From contig JAWKVX010000002.1 in the NCBI GenBank assembly GCA_041397825.1, positions 124,001-188,000 on the forward strand: a stretch of DNA of 64,000 bases. Reading direction: 5' to 3'. The stretch is from JANNSX01 sp041397825. Lineage in GTDB: Bacteria; Pseudomonadota; Alphaproteobacteria; Rhizobiales; Hyphomicrobiaceae. A model generated the notes under the pieces. That model worked only from the letters and a program-made list of their open reading frames with translations. It had not been told where the DNA came from and did not search any database. The translations under genes and the position numbers were made by a program. This document shows positions 39,136-48,069 of the stretch, piece after piece (positions within the stretch are counted from its first letter, which is position 1; each line of letters starts with the position of its first letter).

Positions 39136-39516
39136 ATGACGGGCGACGCAGGAGGCCAAGGTGAGGATCCGAAGCGCTTCGTTGCCTTCGGCAAAGGCGA
39201 CTTCGTCGGCCGGAAGGCAACCTTGTTGCGCAAGCAGCAAGGCATTCGCTGGAAACTCGCCTATCTCGAGGTTGACGCGCCTGATCTCGATGTTCTCGGA
39301 TCGGAAGCTATCCATTACGGCGATCGCATCGTCGGTGTTGTCACTTCCGGCGCCTATGGCCATGCGGTCGGCAAGAACCTCGCCTTCGCCTATGTCGAAC
39401 CACCGCTTACGGAACCGGGCACCAAATTGGCCATCACCATGCTTGGCGGCCGCTACGGCTGCACGGTGCTCGAGGGACCGGTCTATGATCCGGCGAACGA
39501 GCGCTTGCGCGCTTGA
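39136..39516 (+). pseudogene. 3' fragment of a GcvT-domain dehydrogenase (dimethylglycine/sarcosine dehydrogenase type)
   Basis: 126 codons matching the C-terminal end of folate-binding GcvT-fused flavoproteins: RFVAFGKGDFVGRKATLLRK, KLAYLEVDAPDLDVLGSEAI, GDRIVGVVTSGAYGHAVGKN and LAFAYVEPPL. The roughly 700 preceding residues (FAD domain and GcvT N-terminal domain) are absent; upstream sequence is unrelated. It is a truncated leftover, probably from a rearrangement within the island. Confidence 0.8.
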
Positions 39517-39778
39517 ACGAATTGGAGGAACGACCGACCCACGGCGCCATTTCTACCACGCTCTCCTCTTTCCTCCAGCGGTTACTGGGTAGGTCCGCTG
39601 TTACCTTCGGACTCTCCACGAGTTAGAAAAATGCGAATGGCCGCTTTGGGTCATAACCGGTCCTCAGATCCACCGCGCTCGAATGTAGAAAAGTCCGCAA
39701 AGCAGACCTTGGGTCATTATCGAAAAATCTGCCGGAGCCAAGACTCTTCCTCGGGGCAATCGGCCGGATCGAGTTCCT

Positions 39779-40843
39779 TCACCGATTGCGATCGCGACCT
39801 AGGGCCCTTTGTCGTCGAAGCTCAAGTTGTTTGAGATACCGCGCGCTTGCTGCGAGCGAGTTGGCCAAGTCGTAATGCTCTGTCACGGTTCGCTCCGTCC
39901 GGTGGTCTAGGAGAAACGGGGTCATCCGTACGTCCTCAGGCATGGCAATCGCGATGCTGGTCGCAACAATGTGACGGAAGGCGTGAGGATTGATCCGCAC
40001 CCCCAGCTCGCGCTTCGTTGTGAGGCAGATCCGGTCGCCCACCCCAGCCTGCGACATGGGTCCGCCTCTGCTCGAGAGCCAGAGCGCATCCGTCTCGTCG
40101 GCGCCTGGAAACACCGCCCGGTATTCAGCGATCCATCGATCGATGTATGGCGTCAATCGTACCGGGAGCTCGACGTCGATCGTCTCTCTCGTCTTCGTCT
40201 CTGAGGGCTTGAACCGCCAGCGGTAGCTAGAGCCCACCTCGATGAGATGGGTTCCAATCTTTGCTGACGCCAGATTGCGGAGCCGGATGGGTTTTGCCAC
40301 CAGCAGCGCGATCCGCAGACCATCGCCGTAGCTCTGGGCCGTGCGGGTGGAAATCGGTCCGCCCTTGGCTGTGATTCGGTCCATGAGGCGGAAGCCCGCC
40401 TCATAGATCTCAGTTGGGGCCCGCAATCGTGCACGCAGGTCGCGCGAGGGCTTTGCCGACCGCTCAAGCGAACGCAGCGCCTGCGTCACCAGCCCTCGAT
40501 TGCCCTGCGGCTGTATCACCCGCAAGGCCTCTGACAGGTCCCGAAGGCGGGAGCAGACCGAGACAGGCGCGATACGCGACTGCAAAGCAGAGATGTACCC
40601 GATGAGGGTCGCCTTGGTCGCCCGCTCGCATGGAGGCCGGGTCGGCTCGAGATCTCCTATCGAATGCAAATGCCCGAGCCAGAGAGCATATCCATGCTTC
40701 ACTTGCGTTGCTGTCCCCTTGGCCCAATGACAAGCCGCGCCCGCCTGTTCGAAGAGACCCGCATCCGTGAAGGCTCGAGTCCAGAGCGCTTGATCGATAG
40801 AAGGCCACTGGTCGTATGGGAGCTCGCGTCGGATCCGCGTCAT
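39779..40843 (-). CDS. tyrosine recombinase, second of an overlapping pair
   Basis: 354-residue site-specific recombinase. Catalytic-type motifs: Arg in VAKPIRLRNLASAKI, HAFRHI (His-x-x-Arg), then LLDHRTERTVTEHYDLAN with the second His and the nucleophile Tyr. A core-binding-like helical domain precedes. Its ATG overlaps the stop of the larger recombinase gene by ATGA, so the two are translated together, as in Tn554- or RIT-type tandem recombinase elements. Confidence 0.85.
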   Translation of the reverse strand: MTRIRRELPYDQWPSIDQALWTRAFTDAGLFEQAGAACHWAKGTATQVKHGYALWLGHLHSIGDLEPTRPPCERATKATLIGYISALQSRIAPVSVCSRLRDLSEALRVIQPQGNRGLVTQALRSLERSAKPSRDLRARLRAPTEIYEAGFRLMDRITAKGGPISTRTAQSYGDGLRIALLVAKPIRLRNLASAKIGTHLIEVGSSYRWRFKPSETKTRETIDVELPVRLTPYIDRWIAEYRAVFPGADETDALWLSSRGGPMSQAGVGDRICLTTKRELGVRINPHAFRHIVATSIAIAMPEDVRMTPFLLDHRTERTVTEHYDLANSLAASARYLKQLELRRQRALGRDRNR

Positions 40844-42546
40844 GGCTCAAAGCCCTGCCTCAAGGCCGAGAGCTTCCGGCTCTCTAGGGCGTTCAAGTAC
40901 TTCAGTTGAGCGGCCCGGATCTGCGGCTGGGTGTAAACGGACAACGTGGTGCGAACATCACGGTGGCCCAAACACCGTCGAACGATCTCAATGCCGCCGG
41001 GATCGGCGTCGAGGTAGATCTTTGCCGTGATCTTGCGGATGAGATGGGGATGGAAGCCGATGCCGGTGGCATCGTTCACGAAGCGCTCCATCTGCTTACG
41101 CAGGGCATCGATCTGCTTATGCCCGTCCTGCCGCCCCGGGAAGACCCACGGCGTTGGCCCGGTGACCAACGCCGGACGGTACTCCGACACGTAAATTTTC
41201 AGCAGGTTGACCGCTGCTTTCGTTAGCAGGAATTCCAGCGCCTCTCCGTTCTTCACCTCTTCGGCGGGGATTCGGATCATCCAGTGCTCGCGGCCATCTA
41301 TCGTGACGCGATGGAAATGCTGATCGAGTCGAAGCGTCGCCAAGTTCGAGATCCGCAAGGGGGCGCAGAACCATATCTCGAGGGCACAGGCTCGCTGGAT
41401 CTCCAGCGCGGCGGCTCGGAATTTGAGTTTGGCCTTCAATACCCGCTCTGCCGTTCGGCTCGGCAGGGTCAGCAACGCATCCAGACGCCTCGGATCATCG
41501 AGAAGGCTGAGGGCCTCCTGATCGCGATCGACGCTGGGAGTTTCACCTCGCCGACGCGTCGACAAGCGACGGTAGAGGTCGTTGACCTCGGTAACTTCGT
41601 CGGATGTGAGCTCCCCTCCATATCGAGCCATCTTCACCAGCGTCCAAGCCAGCCCCATGACGTAGCCGCCGATCTTGCCCTTGCGGTCCTCGATGATGCG
41701 CTCAAGGGCCAGGCGAAACCGCGAGGGCTTGCTCAGGCTGCTCAACCCGGACAGTTCCAGTCGAGGCACGCGGGCAGCCACAAGCGCGGAGGCGGCACGG
41801 CGAATATGATTCTTCTGCGTGGTTTTCGTTCTTGGCTTCAATGGTCGGTGCGATGGGCCATCGAAGAGACTTTCGACGGCTTCGCCGCTCGCGAGGAACC
41901 GATCGACGGCGTGTTCCAGGCTGGGCGGAAACGCCGACCACGGCAGGGACGCCCGCGTCCTGTACGTTGGAACTGTCAGCGTCACCTGAGGCCAGGCCGG
42001 GTATCGCCGAACAGCCCGGTTCCAAGCTCGCATTGCCGACTGGTGGAAGGTCTCGGGCTTGATCCTCAGGCGCCCCTCACGGCGGAGGGCGTCGAGGAAG
42101 CCCGCTGAAACGCCCTCGTCGACCTCTGCCGGATCAATGGCCCTGGCCGACAGGTAGCGAAGTAGCCGGCTCAAGGAGCAGCGCTCGTACTTGCCCTGCA
42201 AGAGATCCCAAAGGCGTTGCGCCTCGGGGGTGAAGGGGGCGTGGTAACGGGAGGAGCCGCCGAGGAGGTCAAGCACGAAGCGAATGTCCGAGCGGGCGTT
42301 CTTGAGGCGCTTCGCCGAGACCCCGACGACATCCGGCCGCACGGTGGCAATCTTGGCCTCGATCACTAGGGCGACGAAGGGGATTGTCGACGCGTCCTGG
42401 CCTATCCACGCGGCGAGCTTTGACAGGCTCGATGCGATGCCAGCCCGGCGATGCTTCGGGACAGCGGGATGGGTGGCGACCATCGCGATGATCTCGGCCA
42501 GGGATGGCACATCTTGGTGAGCAAAGTCGAAGGTGACGTGACGCAT
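40840..42546 (-). CDS. large tyrosine recombinase, first of an overlapping pair
   Basis: 568-residue recombinase. The catalytic part is at the C-terminus: EIWFCAPLRISNLATLRL (Arg), HPHLIRKITAKIY (His-x-x-Arg), LGHRDVRTTLSVYTQP (His and Tyr). The first about 350 residues are a long helical DNA-binding part without a recognised subdomain. Upstream on the same strand are a small HTH protein and a 229-residue unknown, which may form one transposition module with it. Not related closely to the island integrase at 20.9-22.1 kb. Confidence 0.85.
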   Translation of the reverse strand: MRHVTFDFAHQDVPSLAEIIAMVATHPAVPKHRRAGIASSLSKLAAWIGQDASTIPFVALVIEAKIATVRPDVVGVSAKRLKNARSDIRFVLDLLGGSSRYHAPFTPEAQRLWDLLQGKYERCSLSRLLRYLSARAIDPAEVDEGVSAGFLDALRREGRLRIKPETFHQSAMRAWNRAVRRYPAWPQVTLTVPTYRTRASLPWSAFPPSLEHAVDRFLASGEAVESLFDGPSHRPLKPRTKTTQKNHIRRAASALVAARVPRLELSGLSSLSKPSRFRLALERIIEDRKGKIGGYVMGLAWTLVKMARYGGELTSDEVTEVNDLYRRLSTRRRGETPSVDRDQEALSLLDDPRRLDALLTLPSRTAERVLKAKLKFRAAALEIQRACALEIWFCAPLRISNLATLRLDQHFHRVTIDGREHWMIRIPAEEVKNGEALEFLLTKAAVNLLKIYVSEYRPALVTGPTPWVFPGRQDGHKQIDALRKQMERFVNDATGIGFHPHLIRKITAKIYLDADPGGIEIVRRCLGHRDVRTTLSVYTQPQIRAAQLKYLNALESRKLSALRQGFEP

Positions 42547-42689
42547 GACAAACCCCTCTTGGGACGAGCCTCTTGATGAAACAAGGGTCGTTGGGATGAA
42601 GACAGGTGAAATGAGGACAAATTTGGGATAACGTGGCGATAGTATATGGGCTCAATACTATACTGACGTCATCCCAATGATCGGATGTA

Positions 42690-42956
42690 TTATGTTTTTG
42701 TGGGCGGCTTGTGAATTCTATGCCGTTCCATGAAAGCCCGTAGATCCTCGGGCGCAATGCGAATGCGGCGACCAACTCTCGAGGCTGGTAGGTAGCCGGA
42801 TGCAATCCAATCCCGAATCGTTCTGACCGTCACCTTGAGCGAGGCCGCAACGTCTGCGACCGTGAGCCAAGCCTCTGGTCGACAGCGGCGATCGGGACCG
42901 TCGCCGCGAGCAGCGGTCGGGGCATTAGCGGCTGGTCTGTCTTTTGCGCATGCCAT
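42690..42956 (-). CDS. small helix-turn-helix DNA-binding protein (excisionase type)
   Basis: 88 residues. After a polar N-terminus comes an HTH_17 domain: AWLTVADVAASLKVTVRTIR, DWIASGYLPASRVGRRIRIA, PEDLRAFMERHRI. ATG at 42956 has GAGGG ahead at a suitable distance; longer in-frame starts lack conservation. It lies 144 bases before the recombinase pair, fitting an excisionase or regulator of that module. Confidence 0.8.
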   Translation of the reverse strand: MACAKDRPAANAPTAARGDGPDRRCRPEAWLTVADVAASLKVTVRTIRDWIASGYLPASRVGRRIRIAPEDLRAFMERHRIHKPPTKT

Positions 42957-43051
42957 GGCTCGGCCCTCGGTCGATGACCGAGAGCCGTTGCACGAAACCA
43001 CAGCGCGAAAAACTGGGAGAGCGGTGCTTCGTCGTCCGTTTTCGAAGCCGA

Positions 43052-43741
43052 TTATTTTGGCGGCGACATCTTCGGCCGACGCCCGCCCTTTCTCCACGCC
43101 TTAGGAGTGTAGCTTGTCCAATCGCCCTCGGCTTGATCTTGAGAAATCCGCTTCTCGAACTGGCGACGCATCGCTTGTACGAAGGCAGCCTTCAACATCG
43201 GCTGATCCGACTTCTTCTGGTGAACTGAGATCATTGTTAGTGCGAACGCTTTCCGATCTGCCTTGCTGGCGGGCCTGACGGCGAGGAGGGAGTGACCATC
43301 CGCGTTTGATATCAATATTGAACTACCTAAGAGCTCTCGATCCAGAGACCCCGGCCCGAGCGCGGGAACAAGGTAGACGCCGTTTGCTATCGACTTCGTG
43401 AGATCCCGAACGGAATCAAGAAAAGGATCCCAAGCTGATGGTTCAAGCCTGTGCAGGGAACCCGTCACGGGATGGAGCGCCCAAGCGACGATCCGGCCAA
43501 GCCAGAGCAGCGTCCAAATGAGGATGACGAGGCGTTCGTCGTCGTCCTCAGCCGCCGATAAACGCTTCTCGATAGTCCGGCTTGGTTTGATCGCCCAGCA
43601 AGTTTCCAGCGTACGCAAGTCATCGAGAGCGATCTTGACAAGCTCTTCGAGCTGTCCGCGTGGCCGGAATTTTAGCTTACAAACAACGGCCTGCAGGGAA
43701 CAGACGCCGCGCGGGTGCTTAGGGGCGGGATCTACGAACAT
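43052..43741 (-). CDS. protein of unknown function in the recombinase-pair module
   Basis: 229 residues, soluble, with a hydrophobic patch (LVILIWTLLWLGRIVAWAL) and a basic C-terminus (AWRKGGRRPKMSPPK) that could touch DNA. No family recognised. It is the first gene of a minus-strand run ending in the two tyrosine recombinases and is probably part of the same mobile module. ATG at 43741 is the only well-placed start. Confidence 0.55.
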   Translation of the reverse strand: MFVDPAPKHPRGVCSLQAVVCKLKFRPRGQLEELVKIALDDLRTLETCWAIKPSRTIEKRLSAAEDDDERLVILIWTLLWLGRIVAWALHPVTGSLHRLEPSAWDPFLDSVRDLTKSIANGVYLVPALGPGSLDRELLGSSILISNADGHSLLAVRPASKADRKAFALTMISVHQKKSDQPMLKAAFVQAMRRQFEKRISQDQAEGDWTSYTPKAWRKGGRRPKMSPPK

Positions 43742-44194
43742 ACTACTCTCCTGTCGATGATGAAGTCCCGCACGTGGGCGGGGGTATCAACAGCAGAGCG
43801 GGTGTTAGCCCGGGTTTAGCCATCCAATCTGACGGGAACGTGCAGAACCTTACGGGCCTTGCGACCCCACCCAGAAACTAAACCGATATCATTGCTCGAG
43901 CAAGAAAAAGGATGATTTCGCGCCCGACGGCTCTACCTTGGCCTGCATCGCTTGGACTCTCGGTGTTCGCTCATCGGGTGGCCATACGCCAATTGTCGGT
44001 CGACTTATCCCAATAGTGGAAGTCGGCTGCGCCGAGATCGGCGACGGGGCGCACGTCGCAGATCAGGTCTGCTTCATGCATAACATCACCATTCTTGGAT
44101 GCCGATCCTTGTCATCAAACCGATGCCGACGAAGCGAATCTCTCTGTTTGGCCGACAGGAGAGGCCGGACGTTTGCATGAGCTTATGTCAAACA
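43742..44194. other. intergenic stretch between recombinase module and XRE-TetR regulator
   Basis: About 450 bases. A short plus-strand frame (about 43990-44100) reads AEIGDGAHVADQVCFMHNITILG, which loosely resembles a hexapeptide-transferase strand, but it has no start, ribosome site or continuation, so no gene is called. No clear promoter or repeat is visible. Confidence 0.35.
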
Positions 44195-44977
44195 TTAGGA
44201 CGCCGTTGGACCAGAAGGACGCAATCCCGAAAGGATGATCCTGATCTGTGGCTTGATATACTCTACAAGTTGCTCAGCATCGTAATTCTCAAAGACAGCC
44301 TTCCTCAGGCCATATGTATAGCACGCCAATATTAGCTGCGATGCGGCACGAAAGTTACCCCGAAGGACTTCACCGCCTTCCGCTGCGCTTTCGAGCAGCA
44401 AGAGGACTGTTTCATGGTGGTTTGACATTTGCTGTGCGTTATCGCGCTCTTGCGCAGCAGACCACTGCCAAGAATAAGCGTGCAGTGCTGCCGTCAGTTT
44501 TAGGTGCATGAGGTCATGAACGTAATACATTCTAAGTAGATACTGAAGGCGTGCGTCTATGGGTCCATACTGAGGTGGTATCCGCCTCACATCGTCAAAC
44601 GTTCGGTTATTATACTCCTTTAGTACCGCATAAAGAAGGTCATTTTTTGTTGGGAATAGAGACTCGAATTCGATTCTTGACACGTCTGCGGCAGCGCAAA
44701 TTACTTCAATGGAAGTTTCATCTGGGCCTAGTCGATCAAAAAACCGTGTGGCTTGATCAATGATCCTGTCTCGGATTTTTTCGCTTGGCGACATGATTTG
44801 ATCGACTGAGACGTTGAGGCTCCGCGCTATCACGGACAGGCGCTTTGTGGAAGGATTGGTAAGTCCAGCTTCCCATTGGGAAACGGCATTACGTGAAACC
44901 CCAGCAATCTTCGCCAGCTTCGCTTGGGACAGGCCGGCGGCTTCGCGCAATTCTTTCAGTTTCCGCCCAGGGCTCAT
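44195..44977 (-). CDS. regulator with both XRE-type and TetR-type DNA-binding domains
   Basis: 260 residues. Residues 1-60 are an XRE helix-turn-helix (LKELREAAGLSQAKLAKIAG, SRNAVSQWEAGLTNPSTKRL). Residues about 65-115 are a TetR-like HTH (RDRIIDQATRFFDRLGPDETS, EVICAAADVSRIEFESLFPT, KNDLLYAVL), and the rest is an all-helical TetR ligand domain. ATG at 44977 has GGAGAGGAGG ahead. Two DNA-binding modules in one chain are uncommon. Effector and targets unknown; the AT-rich gap upstream holds its promoter. Confidence 0.85.
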   Translation of the reverse strand: MSPGRKLKELREAAGLSQAKLAKIAGVSRNAVSQWEAGLTNPSTKRLSVIARSLNVSVDQIMSPSEKIRDRIIDQATRFFDRLGPDETSIEVICAAADVSRIEFESLFPTKNDLLYAVLKEYNNRTFDDVRRIPPQYGPIDARLQYLLRMYYVHDLMHLKLTAALHAYSWQWSAAQERDNAQQMSNHHETVLLLLESAAEGGEVLRGNFRAASQLILACYTYGLRKAVFENYDAEQLVEYIKPQIRIILSGLRPSGPTAS

Positions 44978-45056
44978 GATGCCTCCTCTCCTTATTCTCG
45001 ACACTCAAGAACAGATGCCGATATCACGCAGAGGCAGTTGACAAAATAGGTAAGTT

Positions 45057-45383
45057 TTGCTTACCCTCCGTCGAGTGTCTCCGTCCCGAGGATGCCGATG
45101 CCACAGACGGACTAAGAAGTTGCGCTGCCACTTAGGTTTTCACGTCTCTCCCGATAAAGGGAATGCGATTGTGCCCTGCACGGTTGATCGTAATCGACTT
45201 ACGCACCGCGAACTGGAGGTTCTTTCATTAATGAAAGAGGGTAAGAGCTGTGGGGAAATCGCGAAGATACTGACCATCAGTGCATCGGTCGTCGAGTTTC
45301 ACATGATCAGCGCGATACGTAAGCTCGGCGCGACCAACAAAATTCTAGCCACCGTCTTTGCGCTGAGGCGAAGGTTGATTTGA
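45057..45383 (+). pseudogene. truncated LuxR-family regulator (HTH domain only)
   Basis: The last about 65 codons encode a complete LuxR/FixJ helix-turn-helix: LTHRELEVLSLMKEGKSCGE, IAKILTISASVVEFHMISAI, RKLGATNKILATVFALRRRL. The autoinducer-binding domain usual in this group is missing; the preceding 45 codons are not recognisable. It may be a remnant of a quorum-sensing regulator or a small stand-alone HTH protein; no ribosome site is evident, so a remnant is favoured. Confidence 0.6.
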
Positions 45384-45481
45384 TCCGACTAGAGGCCGGC
45401 AATGATTGCTGGCACCGCAGCAATTTGAAGAGGAGGATTGATCAGAAGAATTTTTCGCCGCATCCATACAGTAAATGCTAG

Positions 45482-46201
45482 GCGAATACGGCTTGGCGGC
45501 GAGGCGATGTCGTTGAGACCATTCGCCAATACGAGCGCGCCGTACAGATCGATCCGAACTATGCAACGGCGCTCGCTTGTCTCGGTTTCGTATACGGAGA
45601 GGAGATTTGGTTACAAGTCACCGGTAAACCCGTCGCCGAAGTCAGGAAGCTGGCGCGCGAATTGGTCGATCGTGCGATTGCCTGCGACAATGGTGATTCA
45701 TTCGCGCATCACATGATCGGAACGGCTTTTATCGGCATTGGCGACTTTGTGCGCGCCAAAGAGCATCTCGAACTCGCCCTCACACTCAATCCGCACTACT
45801 CCTACTCCACTGTAAACCTTGGACTCACGCTGGCCATTCGAGGGTCTCATCGTGAAGGGCTGAGCTTGATCGAGAAAGCCTTCCGCGTGGAGCCGAGAAT
45901 GGGACCGGCGATGGAAGGAGTGCCGCTCTACGTTCATTGCATTATGGGAGACGTGGACGCGGCAATAGCTGATTCTGAGCGGATCAAGAACCCGTTCGCC
46001 TGCTACCACCTATTGCTCGCCGCAAGCCTTGCTCAAGCCGGTCGCGACCAGGAAGCTAAGCACCAACTCGCCCTGTTCGAGGAGAAGCGCACACCGTGGT
46101 ACGATGTGCCGGCTTTCGCCCACTGGTTCGATTTCCTTGGCGCCAAAGCGGACCGAGACCGTATGCGCGATGGGTTTAGGAAGCTCGGGGTTGAACTCTG
46201 A
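45482..46201 (+). pseudogene. C-terminal TPR fragment of a larger protein
   Basis: Open from 45482 (stop codon just before) to 46201 with tetratricopeptide-like helices: IRQYERAVQIDPNYATALAC, AKEHLELALTLNPHYSYSTV, ADSERIKNPFACYHLLLAAS. Such repeats form the C-terminal half of adenylate-cyclase- or winged-helix-TPR proteins, whose N-terminal effector domain is absent here. No convincing start or ribosome site. Probably decayed. Confidence 0.6.
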
Positions 46202-46627
46202 GAAGCGCGCACGATAAAGTTGCGCCGCATCAAGCTCCATCGTGATCCTTGGGTTGCGCATGTGCGCTCAAGAGCACACTATGTCTGATCATCCTTGGGC
46301 GACATTTGTCGCTTCTGGCCCAAGACGTCGTGGCGGCCAGCATGCTTCGACGAAATGCCCCGAACGCCGACGCCCGCGCGGAATCTCGGCCCTTCCGTCG
46401 CTTCCGCCGAACAATGTCGGCTGTGTGGGGTGATGCAGACGAGGTCGAGAATCGTCGACTCCTGCCTCGAGCGGCAAGCCGCGACTTCCGCAAACTCTGC
46501 TTAGCCGAAGTTACTGGTGACCGAGTCAACTCAGTTTGGGAACTTGACAAGATCACCTATGTAATCCAGTGGGCAGGTCGGCAAGGTTTGGGAGTGCTAA
46601 CCCTTTGTTTCGTCAGGATCCTCGTTG
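46202..46627. other. non-coding end of island A
   Basis: About 425 bases before the second attachment repeat. Short frames on both strands are shadows without starts or conserved features; nothing else is seen. Confidence 0.4.
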
Positions 46628-46733
46628 TCCCCTCGGCTCCACCAACAAAATCCAATAAAATAAATGACTTAGAGAACCACCCGCGCAGGTGGCACCTCGG
46701 AAAAAGCCCGATAGGTTCCAAAAAAGGTTCCAC
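46628..46733. repeat. island attachment repeat, copy 2 (junction of islands A and B)
   Basis: 106-bp direct copy of 20897-21002 (two substitutions). It starts with the 17-base tRNA-Ala 3' end including CCA and still encodes, on the minus strand, the integrase C-terminal residues (WNLFWNLSGFFRGAT). The frame continues only about 35 codons to the right before losing similarity, so the rest of that second integrase gene is gone. Confidence 0.92.
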
Positions 46734-46839
46734 GAAGAGTGGGTGATTTCGGGTGAATTGGAGCATGGCGTTTCCCCTTCGTTCTCATGCGTTGTAGTCT
46801 CTCGTTGCCGATACGATTCGGCTAACAAAGGAGACTGCA

Positions 46840-47110
46840 ATGAGCATCAAAAACCGGCACGGTCAGACCTGATGGTTTGGCCACCATCTCGCTCAGCTAT
46901 CCACCAGGTCACCCACGGGAATGGCGGCCGTTCAGCGAGGAGGTCACCCTCAACGGGGCATCCGATCTGCTGAGAAAGTTGGCGTTCCGGACCGACTACG
47001 TTGACGTGCATTTGCTTGTGCGACCGGGAGTGATCGAGCAGCTACCCGACGGTGGGCTACTCAAGCGGTCGAAAGTTTTTGAGCTGATGGAGCGTCCTGA
47101 GTTCCAGTAG
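46840..47110 (+). pseudogene. small frameshifted gene of unknown function
   Basis: AAAGGAG precedes ATG at 46840, which reads ten codons (MSIKNRHGQT) into a stop. A shifted frame from about 46871 continues DGLATISLSYPPGHPREWRP, then DLLRKLAFRTDYVDVHLLVR and LLKRSKVFELMERPEF to 47110. The strong ribosome site and the protein-like second frame suggest one gene of about 90 codons with a single frameshift. No family recognised. Confidence 0.4.
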
Positions 47111-47147
47111 CGTGAGTAGCCCCGTTGGGGAAGCCGGGCCTTTCATT

Positions 47148-47306
47148 TTATATGCTATCGAGACAATCAGTTACGCAGCGTTCTAGTTTCTCAACTAGAG
47201 TGACGGCTTCGAGACGAGTGATTTTAGATTCGCCTTCGCGATAATCCTTAAGGTGTAGCGCGGATCGGCCATCCATTTGAGCTTCGACTTTGATGGTCAG
47301 CAACAT
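47148..47306 (-). CDS. small hypothetical protein
   Basis: 52 codons starting at ATG 47306 with GAGGAGAAG directly ahead. The product (MLLTIKVEAQMDGRSALHLK ... LVEKLERCVTDCLDSI) is acidic with a helical C-terminus. It resembles no family known to me. An earlier in-frame ATG at 47339 has no ribosome site. Confidence 0.4.
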   Translation of the reverse strand: MLLTIKVEAQMDGRSALHLKDYREGESKITRLEAVTLVEKLERCVTDCLDSI

Positions 47307-47498
47307 CTTCTCCTCTGGTATGATGGTTTTCCTTTTCACAAGTCAGCAGAGGTGGGAGGGTTTTTGGGCGTCGAAGGCAATGCAAGCTGCCATGAGATGT
47401 CGCACTTGGATGTCTCCAAGTCTTTCTTGATAACCGACCTGATCGACTACGCTGACGCTAAGCCCTGCCTCTGGTCCAGGCTCATGACCCGACATGCT

Positions 47499-48038
47499 TT
47501 AGTCTGTGGCAACTTGCGCGCGCGCACCAGACCGCGCGTGTATCCCGATGAGACCTGCGAGGACAGCGGCCCATACGACCGACAGTACCAGCAGTGTTCT
47601 CGTTGTCGATCCGACGAACTCGAGGGCTCCGAGTCGCGCACCTGCGAGGTACGACAATGGCCCGGCAAGAGCACCGAGGGCCGCCGCGGTCTTCAGCTTA
47701 TGCGCACGTAGCATTTCGCCGAAGGTCGGCAGCGTTGCTCCGAACGCGATCCACAGCGCCACGATCCACGCCGGGGCCAGCGTCTCCATCGGCCAGGGCG
47801 CCGCAAAGCGGATGACACCGGCGAGCACGAGCGCGCTTTCGACGATGGCTCCCGTGACACCGCTCGCCATGACGATCAACGCATCGCGCGCCGGTTCACG
47901 GCTTCGGGTCAGCATGGAGACCGTGAATACCACGGCAGCGGCGATGCCGGGCGCGCCATGTCCGTTGGCGGCCCCTACCGCACACACGATCCAGACGATC
48001 TGGAACGCGAGCCAGGGTACGAGGGGTCGCCAAGTCAT
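47499..48038 (-). CDS. DUF2878 family membrane protein
   Basis: 179-residue inner-membrane protein with about five to six hydrophobic segments, beginning MTWRPLVPWLAFQIVWIVCA. It matches the DUF2878 type often encoded with ECF sigma/ChrR-regulated fatty-acid-modification genes. Start at 48038 chosen because the upstream frame overlaps the DUF2177 gene and is not hydrophobic. It follows DUF2177 by 31 bases on the same strand. Function unknown. Confidence 0.75.
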   Translation of the reverse strand: MTWRPLVPWLAFQIVWIVCAVGAANGHGAPGIAAAVVFTVSMLTRSREPARDALIVMASGVTGAIVESALVLAGVIRFAAPWPMETLAPAWIVALWIAFGATLPTFGEMLRAHKLKTAAALGALAGPLSYLAGARLGALEFVGSTTRTLLVLSVVWAAVLAGLIGIHARSGARAQVATD

Positions 48039-48069
48039 GTCATGCGGCTCATGTTCAGGAGCACGGCAC

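Noticed and set aside
43938..44180. Possible hexapeptide acetyltransferase fragment
   Set aside because: Only one strand-like motif (AEIGDGAHVAD) is suggestive; no repeat series, start or continuation supports a gene or remnant.
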